Shown one piece after another: positions 36,627-46,387 of a stretch of 64,000 nt of DNA. Where the stretch lies: assembly GCF_004364165.1 (NCBI RefSeq), contig NZ_SOAY01000012.1:62001-126000 (forward strand), read 5' to 3'. Source of the DNA: Maribacter spongiicola (GTDB lineage Bacteria > Bacteroidota > Bacteroidia > Flavobacteriales > Flavobacteriaceae). A program made the position numbers and the translations under genes. Below the pieces are notes generated by a model. That model saw only the letters and a program-made list of their open reading frames with translations. It was not told where the DNA came from and did not search any database. How positions within the stretch are numbered: position 1 is the stretch's first letter; each line of letters starts with the position of its first letter.

Positions 36627-39611
36627 TTAAAAATCAAGGTTAAGACCTAAAGTAAATGTTCTTGGACGCGCATATGGAGAAGCTTCAATACCATCAAAAT
36701 TTTCTGGATCAAGACCTTCATAGTCGGTAACTACGAATACATTATTTGCTGACCCATATATTCGCAATCCAATCTTTTTATCATCAAAAGGTTTTAGATT
36801 GTACCCTAGGGTAATGTTATCTAAACGCAAAAAGGATGCATCGGAAACATAGAAATCTGACAGTGCCTGCAAATCTGAAGGAATATTAGAGAAACCATTA
36901 TAACGAGTACCATCATATAAATTCAAGGCATTATTGATGAAGCCAGTATCAGTTAGCGGAATTACAGATGCTGTAAAACCTCTATTCAATAAATTGCCAT
37001 TATAAATTCGCCCTCCTATTTGCCCTCTAAAATTAGCAGTCAAGTCTAAACTTTTAAATTGCATATAAGTACCGAAACCATAGGTCCATTTAGGCTCGAA
37101 CGGAATAAAAATACGATCACTATCAGAAATAACACCATCTCCATTTTGATCTACGAAAGCATCTTCTATAGGTGCACCATCTGCCGTATAGATTTGTTCA
37201 TATAACCAAAAAGTCCTGTTTCTTTCCCCAACAGCGGTTTGCCCAATATTAACGCCTGTACCACGACCTATTCCGCCACCACTGGCAAATTGTGTTATAT
37301 TATCTAAATCTTTGATGTATGTTTCATTGAAACCTACATTAGAATTAAATTCTAATGTAAAATTATTGGTCTGTATAGGTCGAATTTGCAAAGCGGCCTC
37401 AAAACCTTTACTGTCCGTTTCGCCTACATTACTAACAAAGCGATTTCTTAAAGCACCTTCTGACTGAGGCACCTCTGCCAACAAATCAGTAGTATTTCTG
37501 GTATACGCGTCTATGGTACCACTCAAAATACTAGAAAACATATCAAAGTCGATACCGATGTTATAGGTCGATGTCTTTTCCCATGATAAATCCGGATTAA
37601 ATGCATTTGCTCTGTATGTAGTTACAGCTCTATCGCCGAATATATAACTTACGGTAGGGTCACCATCGTCATATAAGGCCGTGTTCGGATAAAAGCCAAC
37701 AGGACCCGTGATATCTTGTTGCCCCGTAAGTCCCCAACCCAATCTTAACTTCAATTGACTTAACCATTCTGCATCTTTCAAGAAATTTTCACTATCAATT
37801 TTCCAAGCCAGTGCAACAGCCGGAAAATAACCCCATCGTTGATCTTTTGCGAACAATGAAGACCCATCTGCTCTTAACGAAGCCGTTAGCAGGTATTTAT
37901 CGTAAAAATTAAGATTGGTTCTCGCGAAATACGATTGTAGATTTAGTTCTGTATAATATTTGAATGGCTGTTGCGATTCTCTAAAGCCATTCTCAGTGGT
38001 TGTCGGGTAGGTAACACCCTGCGTTGTAAAATTTTGATAGGCATAACCAGCTTGAACATCAATTTTTCGAAGCGCTCCATCCCATAACTTTTCATATGAT
38101 AAATACGCATCTAATAAATGGTCTCTTTTAACCTGATCTTCACTATAGTTTTCACTGAAATTATTGAAAATTGGAAGACTCTCGAAAATAGAGTACGAAG
38201 CTACCGCACTTGGTAGAAAATATTCGTTAATAGTTGATTCTGAATAATCTATACCCGTATTTATAACTGCCGTCAAATCTTCTAAACCATGAATTTTATA
38301 ACGCAACTCCATATTACCAATAAATCGATCTGCATCTTCGTTACGTTCTCTTTGTTTTAATAAAGCCAATGGGTTAGCTGGTCCAACTATACCCTGATCA
38401 TCGGTCAACTGATAAAATCCACCGAAAATACCTCCGTCGGGATCGTAAACAGGTAAGGTTGGGTTTGCTGTTAATGCACTACCAATAGCTCCACCATCTG
38501 GCTGATCCTTTTCAGTGGCAATACCTTTTGCGTTAATAGTCAATTTTAAATGTTGATCAAAAAATTCAGGTGAGATATTTAAAGATGCCGTATATCTGTT
38601 TAACTGCGATTCTTTAAGAATACCATTAATCTCTGAATGCCCGAACGAAGCTCTAATTGGAATTTTATTAAAAAGATTACCCCTGGCCGTTAAATTATTA
38701 TTCAGGGTATAGGATGTTCTATAAATTTCGTCTTGCCAATTGGTATCGTAAATTGTGCCATTAAGACCTAAGAGCTCTGAACTATTGGGATAGGTATTCT
38801 GAATAAAATCTGTATATTCTGAAGATTCAAAAATATCGATAGTTCTGCTTAAGGTACCAACCTGGACATTTGATGAAAAATTAAACTGAGGAGCTCCCTT
38901 TGTACCAGTTTTAGTCGTAATTATAATGACACCGTTAGATGCCCTAGAACCATAAATAGCAGTAGAAGATGCATCTTTAAGCACTGAGAAGGACTCTATG
39001 TCATTCGGATTTATAAGTGTTAACGGATTTGCTTGCCCTGCCGGGTTCTGATTAGATAACGGCACACCGTCGATTACAATTAGCGGACTGTTGTTCGCAT
39101 TAAGCGATGAGCCCCCACGAATTCTAATATTAATTCCTGCATCTGGATCCCCACCATTATTAACTACACGAACACCTGCAGACTTACCCGCTATCATTTG
39201 ATCTGCAGTAGTAATAGCACCTTTATTAAGGTCTTTGGATGTCAATAATTGAACAGAACCAGTTGCATCTTTTTTCGTAGTAGTACCATAACCAATAATG
39301 ACCACTTCATCTAGCTGAGCTACATCATTTTTTAAAGTTACATTGATTACATCTGTAGTTACCTCTTTTTCTACCGGTTCAAAACCGATATAAGAAAATA
39401 CCAGAACACTGCCTTCGCTGGCTTGAATTGAGTATTTACCGTCAAAATCTGTAGTGACACCGGTAGAAGTTCCTTTAATGACGATTGTTGCACCTGGTAA
39501 AGGACTGTTTGTTTCGCTATCTGTAACGATACCAGAAATGTTATTTTGAGCCATTAAATAAAAAGGAGCGCAAAATAACATCAGCAAAATCATCGAAATT
39601 TTCTTTTGCAT
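36627..39611 (-). CDS. susC: SusC-family TonB-dependent outer-membrane transporter
   Basis: The protein should import malto-oligosaccharides across the outer membrane using TonB energy. The signal peptide ends LMAQ (about 21). A carboxypeptidase-like domain follows (about 23-95, ISGIVTDSETNSPLPGATIV and TTDFDGKYSI). The plug domain contains VVIIGYGTTTKKDATGSV and VIDGVPLSN, and a ~700-residue beta-barrel ends with the terminal aromatic motif TFTLGLNLDF. The length of 994 is typical. It is the first gene of the operon susC-susD-susE-amylase. The substrate is inferred from the amylases and starch-binding modules around it. Confidence 0.93.
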   Translation of the reverse strand: MQKKISMILLMLFCAPFYLMAQNNISGIVTDSETNSPLPGATIVIKGTSTGVTTDFDGKYSIQASEGSVLVFSYIGFEPVEKEVTTDVINVTLKNDVAQLDEVVIIGYGTTTKKDATGSVQLLTSKDLNKGAITTADQMIAGKSAGVRVVNNGGDPDAGINIRIRGGSSLNANNSPLIVIDGVPLSNQNPAGQANPLTLINPNDIESFSVLKDASSTAIYGSRASNGVIIITTKTGTKGAPQFNFSSNVQVGTLSRTIDIFESSEYTDFIQNTYPNSSELLGLNGTIYDTNWQDEIYRTSYTLNNNLTARGNLFNKIPIRASFGHSEINGILKESQLNRYTASLNISPEFFDQHLKLTINAKGIATEKDQPDGGAIGSALTANPTLPVYDPDGGIFGGFYQLTDDQGIVGPANPLALLKQRERNEDADRFIGNMELRYKIHGLEDLTAVINTGIDYSESTINEYFLPSAVASYSIFESLPIFNNFSENYSEDQVKRDHLLDAYLSYEKLWDGALRKIDVQAGYAYQNFTTQGVTYPTTTENGFRESQQPFKYYTELNLQSYFARTNLNFYDKYLLTASLRADGSSLFAKDQRWGYFPAVALAWKIDSENFLKDAEWLSQLKLRLGWGLTGQQDITGPVGFYPNTALYDDGDPTVSYIFGDRAVTTYRANAFNPDLSWEKTSTYNIGIDFDMFSSILSGTIDAYTRNTTDLLAEVPQSEGALRNRFVSNVGETDSKGFEAALQIRPIQTNNFTLEFNSNVGFNETYIKDLDNITQFASGGGIGRGTGVNIGQTAVGERNRTFWLYEQIYTADGAPIEDAFVDQNGDGVISDSDRIFIPFEPKWTYGFGTYMQFKSLDLTANFRGQIGGRIYNGNLLNRGFTASVIPLTDTGFINNALNLYDGTRYNGFSNIPSDLQALSDFYVSDASFLRLDNITLGYNLKPFDDKKIGLRIYGSANNVFVVTDYEGLDPENFDGIEASPYARPRTFTLGLNLDF

Positions 39612-40340
39612 AAGTGAGTTGAGTTTAAGTTAATTGTCAATGGTCGATTACCTATTTTTTGACTATCTAAAACTACTTTATGACGCTGCTACATTCGCTT
39701 CATTTTATAAAATGACCTAAAATTAGGTTGTGACACATTAATCAAAGGGAATTGCCCTACAAAGTAGAAACAGCTTTAAAGCACTGAAATACCATAACTT
39801 ACACTCTATAAAAACACAATTAAAGCAAGAAAAAACATACTGAAATTTAATACAGTTAAAATTTGAAAAAACATAAATAGAAAATGGAAATATGCGAATT
39901 CAACCAATTAAATATGAAATAATTTCCTTTTTGAAAATAATACTAGGGCTAAAAAAAGAATATCGAAAAAGATATTTTACTAATTAATGTATTTTTTTCG
40001 AAATAATAATTGAATATTTCCTGAAATCATATCTTTTAAACAGCTTAGTTCTTTATCACATTTTTAAGATTGTGTGAGAATTTTAAAAACCCAATTTTAT
40101 TTTCGTACATAAGTATAAGGTCCGTGCTTTAAGACGTTCTAAGGGGCTATAAGAAGTATTGTAAATCCTGAATATTATACAGAACTCAAATTCTTTTACA
40201 ATCTCTTTAAGTATGTATTATATTTATAATATACATACCAAATAGGCTACCGCATATGGTGAGAAGCGATTTTCGGAAAAACGAAAAACACAAATTAGAA
40301 ATAATCAATTAGTTAATTATTTAACACAGGAATTTTCTTT
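39612..40340. other. Long AT-rich region upstream of susC
   Basis: No convincing gene is present; only a 31-codon frame near 39890 is open. The susC promoter must lie here but I see no full TTTG/TAnnTTTG pair. ACCTAA (39715-39720) and TTAGGT (39723-39728) make an inverted repeat about 105 bp before the susC ATG, a possible operator. Confidence 0.35.
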
Positions 40341-40349
40341 AACCTATAT

Positions 40350-40386
40350 CCCGAAGGTCCCTGTTCGGGTCCAGTTCCCACTACCA
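40350..40386 (+). pseudogene. Decayed tRNA 3'-end, second attachment-like relic
   Basis: The stretch CCCGAAGGTCCCTGTTCGGG, then TCCAGTTCCCACTACCA, matches most of the tRNA-Met 3' half at 10883-10919 (CCCGAAGGTC, TTCGAGTCCAGT). It keeps a T-loop (TTCGGGT) and acceptor strand, but no 5' half precedes it. The following GACTTTCAGG...TGAGAGGCTTTTT (40398-40423) resembles a decayed copy of the tRNA terminator at 10930. I read it as the scar of an older integration at a tRNA end, in the same orientation as the live att site. Confidence 0.6.
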
Positions 40387-40428
40387 AAAAGATTAAGACT
40401 TTCAGGAAACTGAGAGGCTTTTTAATTT

Positions 40429-42738
40429 TTACACCCCTCTAAATATTTTAAAAACCAACTCTTTGGTCAATGGTTGTCCTTTTGCTTTTTTACGAATTTC
40501 ATCGAAACTAAAACGAAAGTCGCATCCTGCTTTGTATTCGCTGCAACCATAAGCCGATTTTCCTTTTAAAATAATTCCCTTTTTGCATTTAGGACAACTA
40601 TTTTCTTCGGATGTGGGCTTTACTTGAACCTTACCTTTTTTAGGTTCTAACTTCAGCTTAAAACCATCATCAAATCTCAATAAGCCTTCGACCGAAATAT
40701 TATTGACTTTAAAGCCTTTTAAGTTTACGGTAGACCCTTTTTGAAACAACCTAATAAATTGCTTTTCTGAAATGGTTTTGCTTTTGAATATAAACGGAAC
40801 TACAAAATCGCAAGTCTTATTAAACTCAGAACAGCCATAAGCTGATTTCCCCTTTCGAATAGTGCCTTTTTTACATTTAGGACAAACTTCCGATGTAATA
40901 CCTATGGCCTTTACAACTACTTTTTTCTTAGCCGCTTCTGCTGGCTTATTATTTACAGCTGAGATATTTGCCTTTCTAGTTTCACTTCGCACATCATAAA
41001 CCAATTGGTCTACCATTTGCTTCATCTGTTTAATAAAACTACCTGCGCTAAATGTACCTTTTTCTATATCCTTTAATTGCTTTTCCCATTTACCGGTTAG
41101 CTCGGCAGATTTGAGCATTTCATTTTGAATGGTATCTATCAACTGAATACCTGTAACTGTTGGTATCACTTGCTTTTTATTTCGCTTTATATATTTTCTA
41201 CGAAATAATGTTTCGATGATATTAGCCCGTGTTGAAGGTCTACCAATACCGTTTTCTTTCATTAACTCACGAAGTTCATCATCATCTACCTTTTTACCTG
41301 CCGTTTCCATCGCACGTAAAAGCGAAGCTTCTGTATACTGCTTAGGTGGCTTTGTTTGTTTTTCTAGAAATGAAGGTTCGTGCGGTCCTTTTTCGCCTTT
41401 CTTAAAAGTTGGCAATATTCCCGATTCTTTACTTTTTTGGTTACTGAGCGTAGTCGAAGTATCAAAAACAGCACGCCACCCTTTTTCTAAAATCTCTTTT
41501 CCTGTGGTTTTAAACTTTACTGTTTCAGCTTTACCGATAACTGTTGTATTAGAAACTTTACAATCTGGATAGAACACCGCAATGAAACGACGGACAATGA
41601 TATCATAAACTTGCTGCTGGTTGTATTGCAAGTTCATTTGTTGACCTGTAGGAATAATGGCATGGTGATCTGTCACCTTACTATCATCAAAAACCTTTTT
41701 AGTTTTCTTTAATTTCTTACCATCTAGAGGTTTGGTAAGCGTATCGTACTTCGTCAGGTTCTTAAGTATACCTGGTACTTTAGGGTAAACATCACTAGGT
41801 AAAAATGTGGTATCTACTCTTGGGTAGGTTACTACCTTTTGCTCATATAATTTCTGAACGATTTTTAACGTCTCGTCTGCACTAAATCCGAATTTAGTGT
41901 TACAATAGACTTGTAATCCTGTTAAGTCGAAAAGTTTTGGCGCATATTCATTGCCTGCTTTTTTGGTAGTGGAAACAATTTCAAAATCGTGCTCTTTTAC
42001 AATATTGGCGAGTTTCTCGCCATCTTCTACTTTTAGAAAACGACCTTCTTCATAACTGAATAGGGTTTCACGATATAATGTTTGAAGCTCCCAATAGGGT
42101 TGTGGCTTGAAATTCTCTATCTCTTTAAACCGATCTACTAACATTGCCAAGGTAGGTGTTTGCACACGACCCACAGACAATACTTGTTTGTAGCCACCAT
42201 GTTTTAAAGTGTATAAACGAGTTGCGTTCATACCCAAAAGCCAATCGCCTATAGCACGAGAGAAGCCTGCGTAATATAAATTATCGTAGTCTGTAGATGG
42301 TTTTAAGTTATTGAAACCTTCTTTTATAGCTTCGGTGGTCAATGACGAAATCCAAAGTCGCTCAACCTTGCCTTTATAGTTTGCTTGATTTAATACCCAG
42401 CGTTGTATTAATTCCCCTTCTTGCCCGGCATCACCACAATTTATAACAACTTCTGCTTTATCAAATAATTGTCTTATGATTTTAAACTGTTTTTGAATAC
42501 CAGCATCTTTAGTCACTTTGGTTTCAAAATGTTCAGGTAACATTGGTAGGTTATTTAAATCCCAACTTTTCCAATGAGGTTTATAATCGTTTGGCTCTTT
42601 GAGCGTGCAAAGATGCCCGAAAGTATAGGTTACTGCATAGCCATTGCCTTCGTAATAGCCATCATGTTTGGAATTCGCTCCAAGAACGGAAGCGATTTCT
42701 CGAGCTACAGATGGTTTTTCCGCAATACAGACTTTCAT
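40429..42738 (-). CDS. topB: DNA topoisomerase III (type IA)
   Basis: The enzyme decatenates and relaxes DNA by single-strand passage. The 769-residue protein opens MKVCIAEKPSVAREIASVLG with the Toprim glutamate (E7) and has the second Toprim motif (NCGDAGQEGELIQRW). The active-site tyrosine lies in VVTYPRVDTTFLP, and IGRPSTRANIIETL follows. The C-terminus carries two zinc-ribbon-like repeats (CPKCKKGTIRKGKSAYGCSE near 640 and CPKCKKGIILKGKSAYGCSE near 725). TopB occurs both as a chromosomal gene and in conjugative elements. Here it sits beside the tRNA relic, so a past element origin is possible. Confidence 0.93.
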   Translation of the reverse strand: MKVCIAEKPSVAREIASVLGANSKHDGYYEGNGYAVTYTFGHLCTLKEPNDYKPHWKSWDLNNLPMLPEHFETKVTKDAGIQKQFKIIRQLFDKAEVVINCGDAGQEGELIQRWVLNQANYKGKVERLWISSLTTEAIKEGFNNLKPSTDYDNLYYAGFSRAIGDWLLGMNATRLYTLKHGGYKQVLSVGRVQTPTLAMLVDRFKEIENFKPQPYWELQTLYRETLFSYEEGRFLKVEDGEKLANIVKEHDFEIVSTTKKAGNEYAPKLFDLTGLQVYCNTKFGFSADETLKIVQKLYEQKVVTYPRVDTTFLPSDVYPKVPGILKNLTKYDTLTKPLDGKKLKKTKKVFDDSKVTDHHAIIPTGQQMNLQYNQQQVYDIIVRRFIAVFYPDCKVSNTTVIGKAETVKFKTTGKEILEKGWRAVFDTSTTLSNQKSKESGILPTFKKGEKGPHEPSFLEKQTKPPKQYTEASLLRAMETAGKKVDDDELRELMKENGIGRPSTRANIIETLFRRKYIKRNKKQVIPTVTGIQLIDTIQNEMLKSAELTGKWEKQLKDIEKGTFSAGSFIKQMKQMVDQLVYDVRSETRKANISAVNNKPAEAAKKKVVVKAIGITSEVCPKCKKGTIRKGKSAYGCSEFNKTCDFVVPFIFKSKTISEKQFIRLFQKGSTVNLKGFKVNNISVEGLLRFDDGFKLKLEPKKGKVQVKPTSEENSCPKCKKGIILKGKSAYGCSEYKAGCDFRFSFDEIRKKAKGQPLTKELVFKIFRGV

Positions 42739-42897
42739 TTTATGTGTTGAAAATTAAAGATTTAAGCATGGGTTTTCGTTTTCACGAAAACCATATCATT
42801 ATCTAGACCGTAGTGGTTATTATCAACTAAAACACACCTTAGATATAACATTATAATTAGACAAATATAGAAATTGTTTATAGAAGCGAATAGAATA

Positions 42898-42937
42898 TAA
42901 AATGCCGCTAAAACTTTGTTTTAGCGGCATTTTACTA
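42898..42937 (-). terminator. Intrinsic terminator downstream of the DsrE-like gene
   Basis: AAAATGCCGCTAAAAC and its complement GTTTTAGCGGCATTTT form a near-perfect hairpin with a four-base loop, flanked by A-rich and T-rich ends. It is about 105 bp after the DsrE-like stop on the minus strand and within the 303-bp topB upstream gap (42739-43041), which holds no gene. Confidence 0.8.
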
Positions 42938-43041
42938 TCAATAATTTTGCTAAAGGTAAAATCGAAGCTAATCCCTAAGCCTACACATCGATAACAAATT
43001 TAGAGAGTAGCTATTGATTAGTATATATCTTTATCTATTTC

Positions 43042-43482
43042 TTAGTAGGTCAACGTATTATAACCATTTGCTTGTAATTGTAACATTCGTACCGAGGCGG
43101 TTGGGGTAACATTGAGACCATCAAAAAGAGATTCTTCTGATACACCAAGTTTTTCCATAGCAACACTGCATACGCTTACTTTTACCTTGCCCTTATATTT
43201 TTTAAAAAACTCTTCAAGTTCAGAATTTTTGGTCAATAACTTTACCACTTTGCCTTTTACAACAATTTCGTATTCCTCAACTTCTACTCCGTTTGCTATC
43301 AGAAGGTCGTACATACTTAATACGCCTTTAAAATGTCTTTCTGTGGTAAGTATAAAACCATATTTAGGCGTTTGCTGTAAATCTGCAACAGCTTGTTGAT
43401 CTAATTTTTTTTGACCTTGTACTACTGTAACACTTGTAGCCATGAACATGACGCCTAAAGCAATTCGAAAAAAAGTTTTCAT
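43042..43482 (-). CDS. Exported DsrE/DsrF-like protein (146 aa)
   Basis: DsrE-fold proteins bind or relay sulfur through a cysteine. The signal peptide MKTFFRIALGVMFMATSVTVVQG precedes a DsrE-like domain. KYGFILTTERHFKGVLSMYD is its first strand and helix, EYEIVVKGKVVKLLTKNSEL its middle, and VKVSVCSVAMEKLGV holds the family-position cysteine near residue 103. It is probably periplasmic. It stands alone between topB and a response regulator with its own terminator. The family call is good, but the substrate is unknown. Confidence 0.75.
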   Translation of the reverse strand: MKTFFRIALGVMFMATSVTVVQGQKKLDQQAVADLQQTPKYGFILTTERHFKGVLSMYDLLIANGVEVEEYEIVVKGKVVKLLTKNSELEEFFKKYKGKVKVSVCSVAMEKLGVSEESLFDGLNVTPTASVRMLQLQANGYNTLTY

Positions 43483-43617
43483 AATAATTATTTTGATAGC
43501 TATATTGATGAATTAAAAATACAGAATTTAATTTCCAACAGTTATTTAAAGAGCAATAAAAAAATGATTCTTTATCCCCACTCTTACCTCATTATCAAAT
43601 AATTATTATTTTAAAAA

Positions 43618-44055
43618 TTATATAAGTACAACAAATTCATCTCTTAATGCCACCTTTTTATTCTTTATCGGTACCTGTTCTAAAGATTTCAGCAATATTT
43701 TTTTTAGCTCTTTTAAGGAAGAAGATTTTTTCAAGAATTGATTGGCACCATCTTCCTTTAATTGATTCACTTCTCTATCTCTATATATGGAAGAATAGGC
43801 GATAATATATATGTTATTAAATTTTTTGAAATTTCTAATGTCGATAAGGCACTCAAAACCATCCATAATAGGCATGTATAAATCTAAGAATATTACATTT
43901 GGCAATATATCATCAGAAAATAATCTATCCATTAAATCGACTCCGTTATTAAATTGAGATACTTCTGTTTTTATAGAAATATCATTCAATGCCTCCATAA
44001 AAAAATCACGATCATCTAAATCGTCATCCGCAATATATATATTTAGTTTTTCCAT
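43618..44055 (-). CDS. Single-domain response regulator (CheY-like)
   Basis: The receiver domain has ADDDLDDRD (9-17), the phosphoacceptor D58 (IFLDLYMP), a Ser switch (IIAYSS) and the conserved lysine (FLKKSS). There is no output domain. It is very like the regulator at 17185-17634, including the C-terminal aromatic tail (RDEFVVLI against RANFVIKP). No kinase gene lies next to it, so it may share one of the two kinases in the window or another partner. Confidence 0.9.
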   Translation of the reverse strand: MEKLNIYIADDDLDDRDFFMEALNDISIKTEVSQFNNGVDLMDRLFSDDILPNVIFLDLYMPIMDGFECLIDIRNFKKFNNIYIIAYSSIYRDREVNQLKEDGANQFLKKSSSLKELKKILLKSLEQVPIKNKKVALRDEFVVLI

Positions 44056-44248
44056 AATTTCTATATAAGAACAGTATGTCCTCCAAAATTAAGAGGAAAT
44101 CGCATATAAAATTCTACCAATAAAATTGAATAATAACTCAATAGCATAATTACCATCTAAAAAAATAATTTTTTTGTAGTAAAATACTTACTTTTAATAT
44201 TTTACGTTATAAAACAAATGCTCCCCCATCTAGTTTATAAAAAAAATT

Positions 44249-44536
44249 ATGGCATTTAAAAATAGTAATGAACTTTCTTTGTTTCTGCAGCAATATCAGC
44301 TCGACTATTACACCAAGGGCAATGCATTAAAAGTGCACTCAATACTTACTAATGTAATGCCAACAATCCAATTTAAAAATGATAAGTTTGCTGTAGAGTT
44401 TAACAAGAGATGCGAAGATTTAAAAAATGTCGAAGACCTAACTAACATACATGACTATTCCGAGAAATTTGCCGAAAATCTACTGAAGATAATTCTAATG
44501 GTAAATAGTTCTACATTGTCAACAGAAATCGAATAA
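44249..44536 (+). CDS. Hypothetical protein (95 aa)
   Basis: The product is a small soluble, probably helical protein (MAFKNSNELSLFLQQYQLDY...) without recognisable motifs. It stands divergent to the response regulator at 43618 and convergent to the BLUF gene at 44641. Its size and setting among phosphorelay genes are compatible with a small adaptor, but no phosphotransfer motif is evident. Confidence 0.5.
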   Translation: MAFKNSNELSLFLQQYQLDYYTKGNALKVHSILTNVMPTIQFKNDKFAVEFNKRCEDLKNVEDLTNIHDYSEKFAENLLKIILMVNSSTLSTEIE

Positions 44537-44640
44537 TCCGGCTTATTTAATCACCTAGAAAACAAAAATAATTAAGAAGCTCAATTGTCCTATATCAATG
44601 TTTGAAATATGCCAAAGATTGCGATTAAGAAATAGGTATA

Positions 44641-45090
44641 TTACCGTTCTTTGTTGAAATTCTCATGCCCTATTTTATTCAATAACAGCTTAGCCGCCAA
44701 CCAAAATCGTTTTGAAGTAGGATTTGGTACAACGGACATATTAGGAATTTCGAATTCAGGATTAACCATTAGTTTTATATACTGAAAAGCTTCATTCGGA
44801 AGGTTATTTGATAGATAGGCCATATTCCAAGTATCAAATTCTCTAGTATAAATACTGCCTTTAGAAAGTAAAATAACTTCATAGTGACGAGCGTCTACCC
44901 TAATTTTTTCAAAGAGAGTCGAAACAACATATACATTGCCTTCTAAATATTGAATAAAAAATCCGTCATGATAGATCAAACATCCCGTTATATCATGCTT
45001 ACCATTGAAGTTTCTAGACTCCACTAAAATTTCATCAATTTGTGCCGGTGAAAGGGAATTTGCTACAGATTTATATACAAGATTGAACAT
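44641..45090 (-). CDS. Second BLUF-domain blue-light sensor
   Basis: The domain starts at MFNLVYKSVANSLS and has flavin-site residues Y6, N29 and Q47 (FIQYLEG), ITGCLIYHDG and the TWNMAY segment. I use ATG 45090 because BLUF domains begin right at the N-terminus; an upstream ATG at 45117 would add nine residues. After the domain about 50 residues follow (FQYIKLMVNPEFEI..., ending LLLNKIGHENFNKE), with no known output domain. It is a short BLUF protein like the one at 11047 but only moderately similar to it. Confidence 0.88.
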   Translation of the reverse strand: MFNLVYKSVANSLSPAQIDEILVESRNFNGKHDITGCLIYHDGFFIQYLEGNVYVVSTLFEKIRVDARHYEVILLSKGSIYTREFDTWNMAYLSNNLPNEAFQYIKLMVNPEFEIPNMSVVPNPTSKRFWLAAKLLLNKIGHENFNKER

Positions 45091-45317
45091 ATATTGCTTT
45101 GAATAATGAACTGTCAAATAAAATAGAAGATACCAACTTTCAATGAATAACAGGTATTAAAAGGTATTCTTTTCTTACAAAACCTAACCGGCATATCAAT
45201 AATACATTTGATAAAATTCATAAATATCATCAGTTGCGTTAATTATAAATTTGATTGCGACTATTAACCCGTGTTTTAAGATATAATTTCACCGAAGAAT
45301 CTATAAATAAACACGTT

Positions 45318-45740
45318 ATGAAAATTAAATTAGTATCGATGTTAGCATTATCAATAGTATTAACATCATGCTCAAGCACTAAAAAAACAGGTGCAAAAAA
45401 TTCGAAAGATAGTATGGCTGCTCAAGAAACCAATAATACTTCTTCAACAACTGCGGCTATGGATAATAGAAGCACTACCCTAAACAATAATACATCGACA
45501 GCAGTAAAAACATTAAAATCTAAAAATGAATACGCATCAATGTTTTCATCATTAGAAATGACCGATGAGCAAATACGCAAATTTAGCGTCGCAATGGACC
45601 AGTTTAAAAGCAAACAGGCTAATATGGCAAGTGGCGAAATGTTAGGTAGCGTTGAAAGTGAGCGTACACGACAATTAGAAAGTATTCTATCTAGCTCGCA
45701 ATTGTCCAAATATGAAAAGTGGTTAGTAGATAATCAATAA
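45318..45740 (+). CDS. Small lipoprotein (140 aa)
   Basis: From ATG 45318 the protein begins MKIKLVSMLALSIVLTSC, a lipoprotein signal with C18. An upstream in-frame ATG at 45255 would bury this signal behind 21 residues and is rejected. A low-complexity Ser/Thr/Asn linker (about 20-70) is followed by a helical domain (LEMTDEQIRKFSVAMDQFKS, then RTRQLESILSSSQLSKYEKW). That helical part vaguely recalls Spy/CpxP-type stress proteins. Family not certain. Confidence 0.65.
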   Translation: MKIKLVSMLALSIVLTSCSSTKKTGAKNSKDSMAAQETNNTSSTTAAMDNRSTTLNNNTSTAVKTLKSKNEYASMFSSLEMTDEQIRKFSVAMDQFKSKQANMASGEMLGSVESERTRQLESILSSSQLSKYEKWLVDNQ

Positions 45741-45853
45741 AATAGCTGTTTATCATAATTATGTATTGCATTAATTCTAAAAGGTATGCAACAAAGCTTT
45801 TGAAACAGCTTATTCTACCTTTATGAAATACTAATTATAAAAATGATATTACC

Positions 45854-46363
45854 ATGATAAAACCCACAACAGAAGTACCTGATTTAAAAATACCTCTAAT
45901 TAACGATACACAGTGGAGCTTGTATGATCAAGCCAGTACATCTTTTACTATGATTGTTTTTTATAGGGGATTACATTGCCCAGTTTGTAAAAACTATTTG
46001 GAAGATTTAGCAACAAAACTGAAAGATTTTAGCGACAGAGGTGTTCACCTAATCGCTATTAGTAGTGATAGTGAAGAACGAGCTAAGAAAGCTGGTAAAG
46101 AATGGAATATTCCAGAATTGCCTGTTGGTTATAATTTACCTATTGAGACTGCTAGAGAATGGGGATTATATGTTTCTAAAAAAACATCGGACAAAGAACC
46201 TGATGAATTTTCAGAACCAGGATTATTTTTAATTCGCCCTGACAATACGTTATATGCAAGTGCCATTCAAACAATGCCATTTGCTAGACCAAATTGGGAC
46301 GATATTTTAAATGCAATCGACTATGTTAACAAAAATGATTACCCTGCAAGGGGTGGTGAGTAG
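45854..46363 (+). CDS. AhpC/TSA-type peroxiredoxin-like protein
   Basis: The 169-residue thioredoxin-fold protein has the active-site stretch FYRGLHCPVCKNYLEDL with C42 and C45 (CxxC), then HLIAISSDSEERAKKAG, and lacks a signal peptide. It should reduce peroxides or act as a thiol oxidoreductase in the cytoplasm. The CxxC spacing is that of the AhpC/TSA redoxin subgroup, not of classical 2-Cys peroxiredoxins. It is followed by a strong bidirectional terminator. Confidence 0.85.
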   Translation: MIKPTTEVPDLKIPLINDTQWSLYDQASTSFTMIVFYRGLHCPVCKNYLEDLATKLKDFSDRGVHLIAISSDSEERAKKAGKEWNIPELPVGYNLPIETAREWGLYVSKKTSDKEPDEFSEPGLFLIRPDNTLYASAIQTMPFARPNWDDILNAIDYVNKNDYPARGGE

Positions 46364-46387
46364 AATAAATTTCTAGAACACTTTATA

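Noticed and set aside
36617-36637. SusD start at 36637
   Set aside because: It overlaps the susC end and pushes the lipoprotein signal inward. ATG 36616 gives a standard signal.
40341-40386. A complete functional tRNA gene at 40.35 kb
   Set aside because: Only T-arm and acceptor-3' sequences are seen; no 5' acceptor strand or D-arm can be found upstream that pairs with them.
45255-45317. Lipoprotein start at 45255
   Set aside because: The extra 21 residues hide a standard lipobox signal that begins at ATG 45318.
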